Of a stretch of 23,149 nt of DNA, positions 8,662 through 15,995 are shown piece after piece. The stretch covers positions 1-23,149 of the forward strand of contig NZ_JBHVBO010000047.1 in the NCBI RefSeq assembly GCF_042668085.1, in the 5' to 3' direction. Made by a program: the position numbers and the translations under genes. The DNA is from Isoptericola sp042668085 (GTDB lineage: Bacteria; Actinomycetota; Actinomycetes; Actinomycetales; Cellulomonadaceae). Position 1 is the stretch's first letter, and each line of letters begins with the position of its first letter. A model generated the notes under the pieces. That model had not been told where the DNA came from. It searched no databases and worked only from the letters and a program-made list of their open reading frames with translations.

Positions 8662-10251
8662 TCAGTCGCCCGAGGCCCGGTGCACCCCCGCTTTCGGCGT
8701 GGCTGTGGACGACGGCGCCAGCTCGGAGCCTGTGGGCAGCCTCAGTGACCCGGTCAGCGGCTGCGACGTCGGCAGCTCGGTCGCCGCCTGCGCGAGCTCG
8801 CGCACCCGGCGGTGATCGTGGAGCAGCTTCTGCGTCGGCTCGCCGAGCCCCTCCGCCAGCACGCGCTCGAGCGCCGCGCGGCCCGCGGACGCCACCGCCT
8901 GCTCGCGCTTGCGCGCCAGCGTGCGCCGCGAGGCCGTCCCCGCGAACGCCACCACCACCGCGGCGACGGCCGCGACGCCGGCCAGCGCGAGCACCACGAC
9001 CGGCCAGGGCGAGGCGAGGTCGAGCACGCCCGTGACCGCGAGGAGGCCCACGACCGCCGCCACCACCGCGACGGCCCCGAGCACCCACGCCGTGCGGCGC
9101 AGCGCGCGGGCCGCCGACGGGCCCCGCGTGTCGAGCGCGAGGCCGCGCAGCGCGCCAGCCACCGACGTGCGCAGCTGGTCCGCCCCCGCCACCGAGGAGG
9201 CGAGCGACCGCTGCCATCCCGGCCGCAGAGACGCCCCGGCACGGGTCAGCCAGCGGGCCCGCGAGAGCGCGACGGCGTCGCGGTCCGGCGGCGGCACCTC
9301 GGGCCGGCCGTAGCCGTTGCGGACCGCGTTGCCCACCTGGCTCGCGACCGCGTGCAGCCCGGTCGCGGCCACCAGCGCGTCCAGCTCGCGCTCCACGGCG
9401 GGGCCCATCTGCCACGGCACCTCCGCCGGGGTCTGGGCCAGCAGCAGCCGCGCGGCGGCGTCCAGCTCGGCGGCCGCGCGCCCGGCCGCGACCGAGCGGC
9501 GCGCGCACGCCTCCTCCAGCAGCCCGCGGACCCGGTCGATCCCTTCGCCCGTCTTCGCGGACACGCCCTGCACGTACACGCCGGTCAGCCCGTCGTCCTC
9601 GAGCAGGCGCGCCAGGTCGGCCAGCAGGTTCTCCCGCTGCGCGTCCGGCACCGTGTCCACCTGGTTGAGCAGCACCACCATCGACGACTCGGAACCCACG
9701 GACTCCCGCAGGTACCCCGAGTGCAGCGCGTCGTCCGCGTACTTCTGCGGGTCCACGACCCACACCAGCAGGTCCACGAGCGGCAGCACGCGGTCCACGA
9801 CCTCGCGGTGCGCCGGCTCGACGGAGTCGTGGTCGGGCAGGTCGAGCAGCACCAGCCCGGCGAGCTTCTCCTCGTCCTCGCCGTCGAGCTCGCCGCCCTG
9901 GGTGATGCGGCGCTCGCGGTCCACGCCCACCCAGTCGAGCAGCGCCTCCGCGTCGTCCGACCACGAGCACGCGGTGACGCGCGCGGTCGTCGGGCGCTTC
10001 ACGCCGACGTCGGCGAAGCTCAGCCGCGACACCTTGTTGAACAGGCTGGACTTGCCCGACCCCGTGCCCCCGGCGAACGCCACGACCGTGTGGTCGACGC
10101 CGAGTGCGAGCCGCTCGCGCACGCCGTCGACCGCACCGGACACCCGCTGCGACGTGGCGTCGTCGAGGCGCGGCCCGGCGATCTCGAGCGCCTGCGCGAG
10201 GTCCTCGGTGCGGGCGCGCAGCGTCGCGTCGTGGGACGGGCTCTCGGTCAT
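8662..10251 (-). CDS. Type B paired GTPase with two membrane segments, copy 2
   Basis: This 529-residue protein is clearly paralogous to the product of 787-2517. It has the P-loop GGTGSGKSS (61-69), KRPTT (85-89), the same G3-like DLPDHDS (137-143), the same WVVDPQKYAD (164-173), a G4 motif NQVD (196-199) and a G5-like VSAKTG. Two hydrophobic segments at about 386-408 and 415-438 are separated by only a few residues, so a tight membrane hairpin is likely. A helical and then Ser/Thr/Pro-rich tail of about 90 residues follows. The ATG at 10249-10251 overlaps the type A stop as ATGA, and an AGGAGG sits inside the upstream gene, so translation is coupled. The protein probably partners the type A GTPase. 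Its biological role is unknown. Confidence 0.87.
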   Translation of the reverse strand: MTESPSHDATLRARTEDLAQALEIAGPRLDDATSQRVSGAVDGVRERLALGVDHTVVAFAGGTGSGKSSLFNKVSRLSFADVGVKRPTTARVTACSWSDDAEALLDWVGVDRERRITQGGELDGEDEEKLAGLVLLDLPDHDSVEPAHREVVDRVLPLVDLLVWVVDPQKYADDALHSGYLRESVGSESSMVVLLNQVDTVPDAQRENLLADLARLLEDDGLTGVYVQGVSAKTGEGIDRVRGLLEEACARRSVAAGRAAAELDAAARLLLAQTPAEVPWQMGPAVERELDALVAATGLHAVASQVGNAVRNGYGRPEVPPPDRDAVALSRARWLTRAGASLRPGWQRSLASSVAGADQLRTSVAGALRGLALDTRGPSAARALRRTAWVLGAVAVVAAVVGLLAVTGVLDLASPWPVVVLALAGVAAVAAVVVAFAGTASRRTLARKREQAVASAGRAALERVLAEGLGEPTQKLLHDHRRVRELAQAATELPTSQPLTGSLRLPTGSELAPSSTATPKAGVHRASGD

Positions 10252-11924
10252 GTCAGCCTCCTGAGCTCGGCGAGTCGCACGCGCAGCCCCGCGGCCGCGT
10301 CGTCGGCGGGTTCGGACGGACCGAGGTCGTCCAGCACGGCCTGCACCTCGGCGTCGACGACGGCGGCCGCGCGGTCGCCGAGGTCGTCGCGCAGGGTGGC
10401 GACGGGCGCGGCGGCCAGGCCCCCGAGGACGCGCTCCAGCAGGCGGTCGGCGTCGCCGCTGCCCGCGGCGGAGGCGAGGAACAGCGTGGCGAGCCCGCGC
10501 GCCCCGAACGCCTTGACGGCGGCCTCGACGCGGGCGCCCGACGCGGCGTCGCCGGTGCCCTCGCCGGCCAGCTCGGAGACCAGGGCGTCGGCCCGGTCGG
10601 CCCACTGCGCCACCCGGCCCGGGACGTCGGCCTCCCGGGCCGCGGTCCGGGCCGCGCCGTCGGGCGCGACGGCGTCGCCGCCGGCGGGCGCTCCCGGGCC
10701 GGCGAGGACGGCGCGCAGGCGCTCCTCGACCCGCGCGCCCGACGCCGCCAGGGTGCGCGCCGCGGCGTCGACGACGTCGGACCGGAGGCCCTCGAGCGCC
10801 GCCTCGCGGGCGCGCCCGGCGCGGCGCGTGCTGCGCGCCCGGTCGCCGCGGACCTTGACGCGGTCGACGCCGACGGTGCCGGACAGCTCGCGCCACCGTG
10901 CCTCGACCGACGCCCCGGCGACGACCCCGGCCGCGACGGCGTCGCGGGCGAGCTGCTCCGCGGCGGGGATCTCCTCCGAGACCCGGCGGCGCAGCGCGTG
11001 CACCGCCTCCTGCTGCGCGTCGATCGCGTCCGCGAGCGAGGTGACCCAGCCGGGCAGCGCGCCCAGCGCGCCCTTGAGGGTGCGCACGACGACGGCGCGC
11101 GAGCGGTCCGGCCCGGCGAGCATGGTGAGCCACCGGCGAACCGGTTGCACGACCGACGGGTCGAGCAGCCCCTCGTGCGGGCCGACGTCCGGGATCACGA
11201 ACAGCGGGACGTCGGTCATGCCGTGCTCGCGCAGGCGCTGCAGCAGGTCGCCGCGCACCGTGGTCAGCGTCTCCTTCGGCACCCGGTTGAGCACCATCGC
11301 CACGGACGCGCCGCGCTCGGTCGCGCGGGACAGCGCCTGCCAGGGCAGGGCGTCGCCGTAGCGCGCGGCCGTGGTGACGAAGAGCCAGAGGTCCGCGGCC
11401 TCGAGCAGCTGCTGCGCCGTCGAGCGGTTCTGCTGCACGAACGAGTCCAGGTCCGGCGCGTCCAGCAGCGCCGTCCCGCGGGGCACGCCCTCGTGCTGCA
11501 GCACCCGGGACAGCTCCGTGACGGGGCCGGAGGCCATGACGTCGGCGTCCGCCGGGTGGTGGGCCAGGACCGGCTCGCGCGTGGTGGGGCGCAGCACGCC
11601 CGCCTCGGAGACGGACTCCCCCAGCAGCGAGTTGTACAGCGTGGACTTGCCCGCGCCGGTCGACCCGGCGACGACGACGACCGCCGGCGAGGACAGCTCC
11701 TTGAGGCGCGGCAGCAGGTGCTCGTCGAGCTGGGCGAGCAGGCGGTCGCGCGAGGCCGCGGCCTCCTCGGCACCGTCGATCGGGAGGGGGAGCTCGACCG
11801 CCGCGACGTCACGGCGCAGGTCGCGGGCGACGTCGTGGACGGTGACGCCGATCTCCTCGCCCGCCCCGGCGTCCTTCCTGCTCGCGGCGCGGCGCGAGGC
11901 GCGGGTCTCCAGGGAAGGTGTCAC
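10248..11924 (-). CDS. Type A dynamin-like GTPase, copy 2
   Basis: This 558-residue protein is paralogous to the product of 2514-4520. It has the P-loop GSTGAGKST (87-95), GVLRPTTRE (109-117), the G3-like DAPDLDS (155-161) and LWLFVTTAARYGD (179-191). Where a G4 NKxD would stand it has LNRVP (212-216), with Pro replacing the specificity Asp. It is about 110 residues shorter than copy 1. It lacks an insertion of about 24 residues between switch I and G3, the second half of the hydrophobic stretch (only LATLFLASAAG-like residues remain) and the basic tail. I chose the GTG at 11922-11924 because GGGAAGG lies 8 bases upstream; another GTG two codons earlier sits too close to it. It begins 60 bp after the imine-reductase-like gene on the same strand. 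Confidence 0.84.
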   Translation of the reverse strand: MTPSLETRASRRAASRKDAGAGEEIGVTVHDVARDLRRDVAAVELPLPIDGAEEAAASRDRLLAQLDEHLLPRLKELSSPAVVVVAGSTGAGKSTLYNSLLGESVSEAGVLRPTTREPVLAHHPADADVMASGPVTELSRVLQHEGVPRGTALLDAPDLDSFVQQNRSTAQQLLEAADLWLFVTTAARYGDALPWQALSRATERGASVAMVLNRVPKETLTTVRGDLLQRLREHGMTDVPLFVIPDVGPHEGLLDPSVVQPVRRWLTMLAGPDRSRAVVVRTLKGALGALPGWVTSLADAIDAQQEAVHALRRRVSEEIPAAEQLARDAVAAGVVAGASVEARWRELSGTVGVDRVKVRGDRARSTRRAGRAREAALEGLRSDVVDAAARTLAASGARVEERLRAVLAGPGAPAGGDAVAPDGAARTAAREADVPGRVAQWADRADALVSELAGEGTGDAASGARVEAAVKAFGARGLATLFLASAAGSGDADRLLERVLGGLAAAPVATLRDDLGDRAAAVVDAEVQAVLDDLGPSEPADDAAAGLRVRLAELRRLT

Positions 11925-11984
11925 GGGCACATCCTTCCCGCTGGGGCGTTCCGTGCCAAACGCGCACGCCGGTCGCGCACCGGG

Positions 11985-12851
11985 TCAGCGACGGCGGAGG
12001 CCCTCGTAGATCCGCGCGAAGCCGTCCGCCCCGTGACCGGCCTCCACCTGGCGTCGTCGCAGCTCCTCCACCATCGCGATCGGCGCCGGGTCCACGCCCT
12101 GCTCCTCGCTGGCGCGGACCAGGTGCCCCAGGTCGGACCAGTCGAGGCTCTGGACGGGCGCGGTGTAGTCCCCGCTGTCGATCGCCTCGGCGTCGAGCGC
12201 GACGAACTCGGTCATCGCGGCGAGGAACGGCGCGGCCCGGCGCGCGAAGCTGCGGGCGTCGACCCCGCCGGCCCCGGCCATCGCCGCGCCGTGCAGGAAG
12301 CCCGCGAACATCGTGTACATCGCGGAGAGCATGGCGAGGTCGAGCAACGACGCCCGGCCGGGGTCCTCGCCCTCGAACGTGCTCGTGGCCCAGCGGTCCA
12401 GCAGCGGCCGGGCCTGCAGGAACACGGCCTCCTCGCCGCTGTACAGGATCGCCGCGTCGGCGGCGCCGATCAGCGGCGGGGTGGCCATGATCGCGCCGTC
12501 CAGGTAGCGCACGCCGTGCTCGGCCGCCCAGGCGGCGAGCTCCCGCGCCTCGGCCAGCGTGGTGGTGGTGAGGTTGACGACGGCACGGCCGCGCAGGTCG
12601 TCGACGACGGGGTCGAGCGTCGCGCGGACGGACGCGTGGTCGTAGAGGCAGACGACGACGATCGGCGCGGCGAGGACGGCGTCCCGGACGTCGGCGGCCC
12701 GGCGGGCGCCGCGCGCCACGAGCTCGGCGTCCCGGCCGGGCGTGCGGTTCCAGACCGCGACGTCGTGTCCCCCGTCGAGCAGCGTGCGGGCCAGCGCGCG
12801 GCCCATGTGCCCGAGGCCGAGCAACGTCGCCTCGGCGGTCCGGCCGCTCAT
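11985..12851 (-). CDS. Imine reductase-like NADPH oxidoreductase, Asp type
   Basis: This 288-residue protein is a member of the 6-phosphogluconate / 3-hydroxyisobutyrate dehydrogenase superfamily. The Rossmann motif is LLGLGHMGRA (about 10-19), and WNRTPGR after the second strand suggests NADPH. Residues DGAIMATPPLIGAADAAIL match the imine reductase / reductive aminase group. The catalytic Lys of hydroxyacid dehydrogenases is absent; at the equivalent helix the sequence is GRASLLDLAML with Asp171, the residue used by 'Asp-type' imine reductases. The C-terminal part is the helical dimer-swap domain. The native substrate is unknown. The ATG at 12849-12851 overlaps the upstream paralogue's stop as ATGA, so the two are coupled and probably under HxlR control. 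Confidence 0.82.
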   Translation of the reverse strand: MSGRTAEATLLGLGHMGRALARTLLDGGHDVAVWNRTPGRDAELVARGARRAADVRDAVLAAPIVVVCLYDHASVRATLDPVVDDLRGRAVVNLTTTTLAEARELAAWAAEHGVRYLDGAIMATPPLIGAADAAILYSGEEAVFLQARPLLDRWATSTFEGEDPGRASLLDLAMLSAMYTMFAGFLHGAAMAGAGGVDARSFARRAAPFLAAMTEFVALDAEAIDSGDYTAPVQSLDWSDLGHLVRASEEQGVDPAPIAMVEELRRRQVEAGHGADGFARIYEGLRRR

Positions 12852-13744
12852 CGCGGGTCCCGGATGCCGTCGATGATGCGCGTCCAGTTGTCGCCGCCGT
12901 GCCCGGCGTCGATCGCGCGACGGTAGTGCGCCTGGACCGCGCGCGGCAGGCCGACGTCGATCCCGGCTGCCTCGCTGGCGGCGACCAGGTGGTCGGCGGT
13001 GGCGCCCATCATGGTCGAGGTGCTGAGGTGGCCCGGATGCAGGCCGGCGTCGATCTGCTCGCCGACTCGCGCCGGCGTGCCCTCCCCCGCCGTGAGCATC
13101 GCGGGGATGTCGGTCAGCGTGGTCAGCGCCTCGGGGAGGAAGTCCCGCGCCGGGATGCCGGCGCTCCCCACCAGGGCGGTGGCGTGCATGAGGGCCGACA
13201 GCGCCGTGAGGAAGACGTCGAGCTGCGCCTGGTACATGAGCTGCGCCAGCCCGGGGTCGGCCCCGACGTACCGCGGGGCCGCGAGCTCCCCCAGCAGCTC
13301 GGCGTGCCGGTCGAACGCCTCGCGCGGGCCCGAGTAGTAGGCGTAGGCGTCGTCGGTGCCGACCGTCGGCGCGGGCGTCATCATGCCCCCGGCGAGGAAG
13401 GACGCGCCGTGCGCCGTCGCCCACGCCGCCGCCTCGCGCGTGCGGTCCGGGGTGTCCGAGCTGAGGTTGACCAGCGTGCGCCCGGCGAGCGCGTCGCCGG
13501 CGCCGTCGAGGATCGCGTCCATCGCCGCGTAGTCGGTGAGGCTGAGGACGACGAGCTCCGACGCCTCGAGCGCGTCGCGCGGCGTGGGCGCCGGCGTCGC
13601 GCCGTCCGCGACCACGCCGTCGGCGCGCGAGCGCGTGCGGTTCCAGACGGTGACCGGGTGCCCCCCGGCCAGGAGGCGGCGGACCATCGCCTGCCCCATC
13701 GGGCCGAGGCCGATGACGGTGACCGGGGCGTGCTGTGCAGCCAT
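12848..13744 (-). CDS. Imine reductase-like NADPH oxidoreductase, Tyr type
   Basis: This 298-residue protein is the first gene of the pair. It has the Rossmann motif VIGLGPMGQAM (10-20), WNRTRSRAD for NADPH, and GGMMTPAPTVGTDDAYAYYS, close to the imine-reductase pattern. At the position where its neighbour has Asp171 it has Tyr171 (GLAQLMYQAQLD), the other known catalytic class. No hydroxyacid dehydrogenase Lys is seen. The predicted reaction is NADPH-dependent reduction of a cyclic imine or related C=N bond; the physiological substrate is not predictable. AGAGGAG lies 8 bases upstream of the ATG at 13742-13744. It is divergent from the HxlR regulator gene across a 126-bp gap with clear operator-like repeats. 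Confidence 0.83.
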   Translation of the reverse strand: MAAQHAPVTVIGLGPMGQAMVRRLLAGGHPVTVWNRTRSRADGVVADGATPAPTPRDALEASELVVLSLTDYAAMDAILDGAGDALAGRTLVNLSSDTPDRTREAAAWATAHGASFLAGGMMTPAPTVGTDDAYAYYSGPREAFDRHAELLGELAAPRYVGADPGLAQLMYQAQLDVFLTALSALMHATALVGSAGIPARDFLPEALTTLTDIPAMLTAGEGTPARVGEQIDAGLHPGHLSTSTMMGATADHLVAASEAAGIDVGLPRAVQAHYRRAIDAGHGGDNWTRIIDGIRDPR

Positions 13745-13810
13745 GTGCGGTGCTCCTCTTGTGCGTCGTGGCGGTGTGCCTCCATGCTCAGGGGGTACGG
13801 CGACGTTGAG

Positions 13811-13854
13811 AAGTACGCACTAAATACTGCGGTACTTACCTTCAGGGAAGTACC
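13811..13854. promoter_or_regulatory. Probable HxlR operator: three AAGTAC/GTACTT half-sites
   Basis: AAGTAC at 13811-13816, GTACTT at 13832-13837 and AAGTAC at 13848-13853 lie in the divergent gap. The last two form GGTACTT-N10-AAGTACC (13831-13854), a 7-bp dyad that ends 16 bp before the HxlR start. TACT/AGTA dyads are typical targets of YodB/HypR-like HxlR proteins. On the minus strand a TATTTA box with TTCCCT 17 bases upstream overlaps the sites and could be the imine-reductase promoter. AT-rich sequence is rare here, which strengthens the call. Confidence 0.72.
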
Positions 13855-13870
13855 CCGTCCGAGGAGCACC

Positions 13871-14251
13871 ATGACCGTCAGCACCCGACGCGGCCCCTAC
13901 GTCTGCGGCATCGACGCCGCGCTCGACGTCGTCAGCGGCAAGTGGAAGGGCCTCATCCTCTGGGAGCTCGACGCGCACGGCGTGCGCCGGTTCGCCGAGC
14001 TGCGCCGCGGCCTGCCGGGCGTGAGCGAGAAGATGCTCACCCAGCACCTGCGGGAGATGGAGGCCGACAACCTCGTCGTGCGCACCGTCTACGCCGAGGT
14101 GCCACCCCGCGTCGAGTACTCCCTCACCGAGCACGGCCGGGCGCTCAACGCCGCGCTCGCCCCGCTGGGGCAGTGGGGCTCCGACCGCATCCGGCGCGAG
14201 AGCCGCGAGCTGGTCGACCACGCCGACGCGGCGGCGATGCCGCGGCCGTGA
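13871..14251 (+). CDS. HxlR-family transcriptional regulator
   Basis: This 126-residue winged-helix DNA-binding protein opens with GPYVCGIDAALDVVSGKWK. It continues with FAELRRGLPGVSEKMLTQHL as the recognition helix region and VEYSLTEHG in the wing, the full HxlR pattern. Cys12 stands where many HxlR members carry a redox- or electrophile-sensing Cys. It is the only cysteine in the protein, so sensing by S-thiolation or an intersubunit disulfide is possible but not shown. The ATG at 13871 follows GAGGAG with a short spacer. It probably controls the divergent imine-reductase pair and itself through the AAGTAC repeats. Confidence 0.92.
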   Translation: MTVSTRRGPYVCGIDAALDVVSGKWKGLILWELDAHGVRRFAELRRGLPGVSEKMLTQHLREMEADNLVVRTVYAEVPPRVEYSLTEHGRALNAALAPLGQWGSDRIRRESRELVDHADAAAMPRP

Positions 14252-14505
14252 TCGATCAGCGTCGCCGACACACGCGCTCTGCAAGGTCTCGGAACGTGGC
14301 GGCGTCGAGCACGCCGTTGCGCTGACCGTTCCGGCTCGGTGTGATCCTCAGCGTCACCGAGGCCCGTGATCATCCGGACGGACGTCGTAGCACGCGTCGG
14401 TCTCGGGGCAGTAGATACAGACGACGTCGATCGCGGTCCTGTCCGTCGGCTTGGCGTGGGTGCCCGGGGCCCGCCCTCCACGGTCGTGACCAGCAGCGAC
14501 TGGGC
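14252..14505. other. Gap without a convincing gene
   Basis: About 250 bp lie between the HxlR stop and the tRNA-Arg promoter. No frame on either strand has a supported start together with coding character. A minus-strand stretch at 14354-14488 reads like protein (VVCIYCPETDACYDV) but has no start codon. Confidence 0.6.
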
Positions 14506-14511
14506 TAAACT
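14484..14511 (+). promoter_or_regulatory. Promoter for tRNA-Arg
   Basis: A TAAACT -10 box (14506-14511) lies 10 bp before the mature 5' end, with a weak TCGTGA (14484-14489) as -35 at a 16-bp spacing. A start near 14517 would leave a very short leader. Confidence 0.6.
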
Positions 14512-14521
14512 CTGGTCGCTT

Positions 14522-14595
14522 GCCTCCGTAGCTCAGCTGGATAGAGCGGGTCACTTCTAATGACCGGGTCGCGGGTTCGAATCCTGCCGGGGGCA
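14522..14595 (+). tRNA. tRNA-Arg (anticodon UCU)
   Basis: The 74-nt cloverleaf folds fully. Acceptor GCCTCCG pairs with CGGGGGC (one U-G), the D stem is GCTC/GAGC, the anticodon stem is GGTCA/TGACC, and the loop CTTCTAA gives anticodon TCT. A 5-nt variable loop and the T arm GCGGG-TTCGAAT-CCTGC follow. The discriminator is A. The following bases are CCG, so CCA is not encoded. It reads AGA, a rare codon in this genome. Confidence 0.96.
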
Positions 14596-14785
14596 CCGAT
14601 CTGCAGCCGGGGCGCACCACCGTCGTGAGCTGCGCCCATGACCTGGGAAAAAGCCGTGCGCCGGACGACGACGTCCGTGCAGACTCGTCCATGCACCGCG
14701 GTGACGCGCGGCCGGTCAGACACCGGTCGCACGGGTGGTCCCTGGCCCGGACCGACGACCCCACGTCACGAAGGACACCATCACC

Positions 14786-14965
14786 ATGTTCCCCCCGGAG
14801 AACCTGCTTCTCGTGCAGGTCATCCAGCGCGAGCGCCTCGAGGAGGCCGAGCGCGACCGCACCGTCCACCGACTGCAGCAGCAGCGCAAGCTGCGCCGGC
14901 AGCCGCACGCCCGCCGACAGCGCACCAGCGTCGCCCGCTGGCTGTTCGACTGGCTGACCGCATGA
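14786..14965 (+). CDS. Small basic protein, unknown function
   Basis: This 59-residue protein is not recognised as a known family. It opens with a hydrophobic stretch (MFPPENLLLVQVIQ), continues with a highly charged Arg/Glu/Gln helix likely to form a coiled coil (ERLEEAERDR, QQQRKLRRQ), and ends with an amphipathic SVARWLFDWLTA. Third codon positions are nearly all G or C, as in the neighbouring genes. AAGGA at 14771-14775 lies 10 bases upstream of the ATG. An in-frame upstream extension to 14735 is possible but not protein-like. It stands alone between tRNA-Arg and orn and is followed at once by two hairpins, as a real short transcript would be. Membrane or nucleic-acid binding would fit the composition, but this is a guess. 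Confidence 0.62.
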   Translation: MFPPENLLLVQVIQRERLEEAERDRTVHRLQQQRKLRRQPHARRQRTSVARWLFDWLTA

Positions 14966-14984
14966 CACCCGCCGGGCGAGCGCC

Positions 14985-15004
14985 CGCCGGGTATCGACCC
15001 GGCG
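14985..15004 (+). terminator. Hairpin after the small protein gene
   Basis: Arms CGCCGGGT and ACCCGGCG (8 bp, 14985-14992 and 14997-15004) enclose loop ATCG, 19 bp past the stop codon. No T-tract follows. Confidence 0.55.
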
Positions 15005-15015
15005 ACGACACCGCC

Positions 15016-15073
15016 ACGAGGGCCCCGCGGCCCGGACCGTTCCACGAACCGTCCGGAGCAGCGGGGCCCTCGT
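15016..15073. terminator. Long interrupted hairpin upstream of orn
   Basis: Outer arms ACGAGGGCCCCGC and GCGGGGCCCTCGT (13 bp, 15016-15028 and 15061-15073) enclose an inner stem CCGGAC/GTCCGG and GTTC/GAAC around loop CAC. The 3' end runs CGTCATGTCT. It ends 48 bp before orn, so it isolates orn from upstream transcription or acts in its leader. Confidence 0.75.
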
Positions 15074-15121
15074 CATGTCTCCCCGGCCGGCTCCCGGACC
15101 CGCGGACCGTAGGCTGACCCC

Positions 15122-15760
15122 GTGAGCCCCGCGAACCCGAACGAACGCATCGTGTGGATCGACTGCGAGATGACCGGCCTGGACCTGCGCGCGGACGCCC
15201 TGGTCGAGGTGGCCGCCGTGGTCACGGACTCCGAGCTGAACGTGCTCGGCGAGGGGGTGGACGTCGTCATCGCGCCGCCCGCCGCCGCCGTCGAGCAGAT
15301 GAACGACTTCGTCCGCGACATGCACACCACCTCCGGCCTCATCGAGGAGCTGCCCGGCGGCATGACCCTCGCCGACGCCGAGCAGGCGGTGCTCGACTAC
15401 GTGCGCGAGTGGGTCCCCGACCCGGGCAAGGCTCCGCTGGCCGGCAACTCCGTCGGCACCGACAAGATGTTCCTCGACCGGGACATGCCCGAGCTGGTGG
15501 GGCACCTGCACTACCGGATCGTCGACGTGTCGTCGATCAAGGAGCTCGCCCGCCGCTGGTACCCGCGCGTGTACTTCGCCTCCCCCAAGAAGGACGGCGG
15601 CCACCGCGCGCTCGCGGACATCCTCGAGAGCGTCGACGAGCTCCGGTACTACCGCGAGGCGCTGTTCGTGCCGCAGCCGGGGCCGGACACGAAGACGGCG
15701 CGCGCGGTCGCCGAGCGCGTCAGCGAGACGTCCGTCACCCGGCACCGCACGGAGGCCTGA
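15122..15760 (+). CDS. orn: Oligoribonuclease
   Basis: This 212-residue protein is a DEDDh 3'-5' exonuclease that degrades RNA dinucleotides, including pGpG from c-di-GMP breakdown, as the last step of RNA decay. The acidic residues are visible: Asp14 and Glu16 in WIDCEMTGL, Asp114 in NSVGTDKMFLDRDMP, and His161 and Asp166 in GGHRALADI. YFASPKKDGGHRALADI and the early MTGLD block are typical of Orn. The length is slightly over the E. coli enzyme because of a C-terminal extension (about 185-212). The GTG at 15122 is supported by conserved sequence beginning a few residues later. The gene is preceded by a long hairpin and followed 70 bp later by tRNA-His. Confidence 0.96.
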   Translation: MSPANPNERIVWIDCEMTGLDLRADALVEVAAVVTDSELNVLGEGVDVVIAPPAAAVEQMNDFVRDMHTTSGLIEELPGGMTLADAEQAVLDYVREWVPDPGKAPLAGNSVGTDKMFLDRDMPELVGHLHYRIVDVSSIKELARRWYPRVYFASPKKDGGHRALADILESVDELRYYREALFVPQPGPDTKTARAVAERVSETSVTRHRTEA

Positions 15761-15784
15761 ACCGCCCCGCGGAGCATGTACACT
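15756..15784 (+). promoter_or_regulatory. Possible tRNA-His promoter
   Basis: TACACT (15779-15784) resembles a -10 box, with a poor -35 (CCTGAA at 15756-15761) 17 bases upstream. A start near 15791 would give a leader of about 40 nt. Read-through from orn is an alternative. Confidence 0.35.
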
Positions 15785-15830
15785 TTTCGACGGCCCGGTG
15801 CTTCGGCATCTGTCGCAGTCACAGGGCCAT

Positions 15831-15904
15831 GGTGGCTATAGCTCAGTCGGTAGAGCGCCTGGTTGTGGTCCAGGAGGTCGCCGGTTCAAGCCCGGTTAGC
15901 CACC
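15831..15904 (+). tRNA. tRNA-His (anticodon GUG)
   Basis: The cloverleaf is complete. Acceptor GTGGCTA pairs with TAGCCAC, the D stem is GCTC/GAGC, the anticodon stem is CCTGG/CCAGG, and the loop TTGTGGT gives anticodon GTG. The T arm is GCCGG-TTCAAGC-CCGGT. The extra G at -1 (15831) opposite discriminator C (15904) is the identity mark of tRNA-His. CCA is not encoded. Confidence 0.96.
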
Positions 15905-15910
15905 CTGATA

Positions 15911-15965
15911 CGGCGGGGTCCGAGCCCTGACCAGAGAAACCTCTGGTCGGGCCCGGACCCCGCCG
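15911..15965. terminator. Strong terminator after tRNA-His
   Basis: Outer arms CGGCGGGGTCCG and CGGACCCCGCCG (12 bp, 15911-15922 and 15954-15965) enclose an inner stem GACCAGAG/CTCTGGTC with loop AAAC and a CCC/GGG bridge. It separates tRNA-His from the convergent ArsR gene and can serve both strands. Confidence 0.85.
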
Positions 15966-15995
15966 TTCGTCGTGCCCCCGCCCGTCGCGAGCGGG

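Noticed and set aside
14354..14488. Minus-strand stretch reading VVCIYCPETDACYDV, resembling a small Cys-rich protein
   Set aside because: No ATG, GTG or TTG precedes it before the frame runs through the tRNA-Arg gene, and no ribosome binding site is seen. It may be a remnant, but the evidence is too thin.
14522..15904. tRNA-Arg or tRNA-His as an integration site for a mobile element
   Set aside because: No integrase, no duplicated tRNA 3' end and no phage-like genes are seen in the neighbouring sequence.
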